A stretch of DNA of 46,027 nt. Origin: Thermoflexus hugenholtzii JAD2. Lineage in GTDB: Bacteria; Chloroflexota; Anaerolineae; J036; Brachytrichaceae. The notes beneath the pieces are model-generated. The model worked only from the letters and a program-made list of their open reading frames with translations. It was not told the DNA's origin and ran no database searches. Positions within the stretch are counted from its first letter, which is position 1, and each line of letters opens with the position of its first letter. Of this stretch, positions 44,170 to 46,027 are shown in pieces. The translations under genes and the position numbers were made by a program. The stretch is taken from positions 1 to 46,027 of the forward strand of contig CAMDWA010000015.1 in the NCBI GenBank assembly GCA_945877855.1, read 5' to 3'.

Positions 44170-44979
44170 CTATTGCCAAAATGGGATTGAGCGATAAAAC
44201 AGCCATGCTGTTACGCACAGTCCCATCACGATTACAAATGTGCGTAAGGCGCTTTGACTGATGCGCTTTGATAGACGCGCTGCCACATAGCCGCCAATTA
44301 ATGCGCCGATACCCATCAAAATTGCCATTGGAATGATGACTTTGCCGTCGGCCAAAAAATAAAAGGTGGCTAATAAGTTGATAAACACCACGAGCGGGTT
44401 TTTGAGGGCATTCATTTTGTGAATGTCGCGCAGCCCCATCAAGCCAAAGGATGATAATGACAAAATGCCCATGCCTGCGCCAAAATAGCCGCCATAAAGC
44501 GCAATAAAAAATTGAAAACACACCCCCCAAACATAGGCGAGTGGTGATAAAACCGGTTCACCATTGACGATTGGAATGGCTTTGCCTTGGCGCACCACCC
44601 GCATAATTTGATCTTTGAATGCAAACAAAAATAGGGCAAATAGCACCAAAAAGGGCACAAGTCGTCTGAAAATGGACTCGGAAGTATTGACTAAAAGCAC
44701 TGCTCCGGCTAACGCCCCTAGCACCGTGGGAACCAGCAAAATAACGAATAAACGCTTGTTGGCACTTAACTCTTTGCGATAGGCATAGGCACTGCTCAGC
44801 GACCCCGGCCATAATGCCGCAGCGTTGGTCGCGTTGGCGTTTACCATTGGGAATGAAAACGATAAGGCTGAGAAAGAGAAGATCGTGCCGCCGCCCGCTA
44901 CCGCATTAACACCACCCGCAATAAATGCAGCCACAAATAAAAAGATGAGGTTGAGAATATCCATGTATTTAGTCATCAT
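44170..44979 (-). CDS. TSUP-family (TauE/SafE) permease
   Basis: A 269-residue integral membrane protein with about eight helices in two related halves. The first half has FVAAFIAGGVNAVAGGG; the second has YGGYFGAGMGILSLSSF, the paired G-rich motif of the family. TauE/SafE members export sulfite or sulfoacetate or move other organic anions; the substrate here is unknown. The start is an ATG at 44979, just before the downstream divergent region. Confidence 0.92.
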   Translation of the reverse strand: MMTKYMDILNLIFLFVAAFIAGGVNAVAGGGTIFSFSALSFSFPMVNANATNAAALWPGSLSSAYAYRKELSANKRLFVILLVPTVLGALAGAVLLVNTSESIFRRLVPFLVLFALFLFAFKDQIMRVVRQGKAIPIVNGEPVLSPLAYVWGVCFQFFIALYGGYFGAGMGILSLSSFGLMGLRDIHKMNALKNPLVVFINLLATFYFLADGKVIIPMAILMGIGALIGGYVAARLSKRISQSALRTFVIVMGLCVTAWLFYRSIPFWQ

Positions 44980-45079
44980 ACCTGATTTATAGGGTGTCTA
45001 TCGTGTGTCAACTTTGCAACATAGATGTATTCAATGCAAACACTTCGTGTAATCTGCGTATGACAGTAATGATTTCCCA

Positions 45080-45108
45080 TTGCCAACATTGCATTAAGAA
45101 AATACAAT
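45080..45108 (+). promoter_or_regulatory. Promoter of the Tyr/Asn-rich protein gene
   Basis: TTGCCA (45080-45085) and TACAAT (45103-45108) are exactly 17 nt apart. A leader of about 66 nt would follow, ending in AAAGGAG 7 nt before the ATG. This is one of the few conventional leadered genes in the window. Confidence 0.7.
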
Positions 45109-45180
45109 AATAACAAGTTTATCGTTATTCACTTTCGTTAATGATTCACATAAAGTTAAGTTGATCAAAGGAGATTCATC

Positions 45181-45789
45181 ATGAAGATTAAAATTCTTGC
45201 CCCATTATTTGCTTTTTTTGCCGCATTTGTCGTTGCCTTTCTCATGCCAGATAGCGCCTCGGCTGCCACTGCCCCGGGCGGAAAAGTAAATTATTCAAGT
45301 TATACGGTCAATTACCCAGCCATTAATAATTATTATTACCAAGATGTTAATCATGTGGTGGATGTTAATAACTATTATTATGTTAAGCACAATTATTATG
45401 TGCGCGATAACAAGTATGTGACGCATGATTTGGGCTATGAAAAGCAATATATTGCTTATTCAGATACCTATCAGGTTATTCCAAATCAAAATGGCACGGT
45501 GAAGGTGAATAAAGTGGCGCAATCTCCTTATGTGTATAGCACTTCGCGCTCAAATGGCACGGTATATGTGTCTGATCGCGCTGGCAGCAACAATTATGCT
45601 TACAATGCTAGCAGCCCCGCTTATGCGCCAGCTGCTCCAGCAAATTATGCGGCTCCAGTGACAACATCGCCTTACATGGCCCTCGATTATTCAACTGGGC
45701 GTTATGCGCAAGATGTAAGTGGGCAAACCTATTATTTAAGCAGTGTTGCTCCGGGCATGGATATTCCGCATATTCGGTTAGATCGATAA
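45181..45789 (+). CDS. Secreted Tyr/Asn-rich protein, unknown function
   Basis: A 202-residue exported protein with a signal peptide (hydrophobic core to about residue 22, then SASAA with probable cleavage near 29). The mature N-terminal half is dominated by NYYY-type motifs (INNYYYQD, VNNYYYVKHNYYVRD) and His/Val residues, followed by GYEKQY. The second half is Ser/Ala/Pro/Tyr-rich (YAPAAPANYAAPV), ending IPHIRLDR. No Cys is seen. I recognise no family. Tyr/Asn-rich secreted proteins can form fibres or matrix, but that is speculation. AAAGGAG precedes the ATG; a terminator follows. Confidence 0.75.
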   Translation: MKIKILAPLFAFFAAFVVAFLMPDSASAATAPGGKVNYSSYTVNYPAINNYYYQDVNHVVDVNNYYYVKHNYYVRDNKYVTHDLGYEKQYIAYSDTYQVIPNQNGTVKVNKVAQSPYVYSTSRSNGTVYVSDRAGSNNYAYNASSPAYAPAAPANYAAPVTTSPYMALDYSTGRYAQDVSGQTYYLSSVAPGMDIPHIRLDR

Positions 45790-45810
45790 GCAAAACATCA
45801 ATTTAATTTC

Positions 45811-45844
45811 AAAACTGGAATGGCGCTGCCCATTCCAGTTTTTT
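45811..45844 (+). terminator. Intrinsic terminator after the Tyr/Asn-rich gene
   Basis: A 13-bp stem (AAAACTGGAATGG) closes around a 6-nt loop and ends in TTTTTT, 22 nt after the stop codon. Confidence 0.92.
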
Positions 45845-45869
45845 GTTTTTCTCTTATTACAGACGTAAA

Positions 45870-45918
45870 GCCGAACTCACAATCACATCATATTTGTGAG
45901 TTCGGCGAATATTTTTTT
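45870..45918 (+). terminator. Hairpin plus T-run (repeat copy B)
   Basis: The 13-bp stem GCCGAACTCACAA / TTGTGAGTTCGGC (45870-45882 and 45894-45906) with an 11-nt loop is followed by a T-run (45912-45918). The right arm and following sequence, including TTATTGAGA and GATACA, match copy A at the left end. It also sits upstream of a new gene start, so a role in the leader is possible. Confidence 0.6.
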
Positions 45919-45990
45919 CAACTTCCACAACTTATTGAGAGGATACAGTAAATTTAATAAAACCGTTTTATTGTAGGAGGTGCGTAGTTT

Positions 45991-46027
45991 TTGATTAATA
46001 CTGTTAATTTCACGGATATTTTTATTT
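45991..46027 (+). CDS. Start of an unidentified gene (partial)
   Basis: A TTG codon 10 nt after AGGAGG opens a frame reading MINTVNFTDIFI that runs off the right edge. The hydrophobic trend suggests a membrane or exported protein, but twelve residues are too few to name it. The strong ribosome-binding site is the main evidence. Confidence 0.4.
   Translation, partial: MINTVNFTDIFI

Overview
The window looks like chromosomal DNA of a member of the Chloroflexota, with moderate GC. The clues are Thr/Pro-rich linkers in exported proteins, a presequence-protease-like M16 peptidase, a TgpA-type transglutaminase, an exosortase next to a VIT/VWA PEP-CTERM protein, and many starts with no Shine-Dalgarno sequence but a -10-like hexamer 5-8 nt upstream. 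The assignment is inference; no rRNA or tRNA gene is present to confirm it. Genes lie on both strands in short operons. I see no prophage, IS element or CRISPR array.

Layout. 1-3.4 kb: end of an MscL-like channel gene, then a minus-strand set of murE, smpB and a thioredoxin-fold lipoprotein whose first active-site Cys codon is UGA. A hairpin fitting the bacterial SECIS rules follows the UGA, so I read this gene as one selenoprotein (2358-3380). 3.5-10 kb: a serine hydrolase, an AT-rich gap with DnaA-box-like 9-mers, two glycosyltransferases and a membrane transglutaminase. 10-20 kb: a small exported protein, an M16C protease, a DUF1778/GNAT toxin-antitoxin pair, a PfkB-type kinase with an unclear start, gyrB, a small membrane protein and an ATP-grasp enzyme. 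20-27 kb: DinB-like protein, DMT transporter, moeA, and the exosortase with its probable target. 27-37 kb: an operon of a small membrane protein, a cNMP/CBS/nucleotidyltransferase protein and a DnaQ-like exonuclease; GT2 glycosyltransferases; an SH3b lipoprotein; a PMT-like membrane protein. 37-46 kb: heme A synthase, a Cas4-like mini-protein with a membrane tail, a lone molybdenum hydroxylase large subunit, an aminotransferase/acyl-CoA dehydrogenase/APH-kinase operon, a TSUP permease, a secreted Tyr/Asn-rich protein and the start of one more gene.

Themes. Cell-surface work dominates: glycan synthesis (at least four glycosyltransferases and a PMT-like protein), peptidoglycan (murE), exosortase sorting, a disulfide-type redox lipoprotein and several secreted proteins. 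moeA supplies the cofactor class used by the molybdenum hydroxylase, and ctaA supplies heme A for terminal oxidases. The adjacent acyl-CoA dehydrogenase and APH-kinase genes resemble the split form of ACAD10/11 or LvaA/LvaC, which handle 4-hydroxyacyl-CoAs.

A second theme is repeats. Many intergenic gaps hold short 7-9 nt units in tandem followed by their reverse complement, forming large hairpins. The same kind of unit also lies inside or at the ends of coding regions (11606-11651, 6850-6895, 6155-6205 and the 5' end of the PfkB gene), so the repeats seem to have been spreading through this genome.
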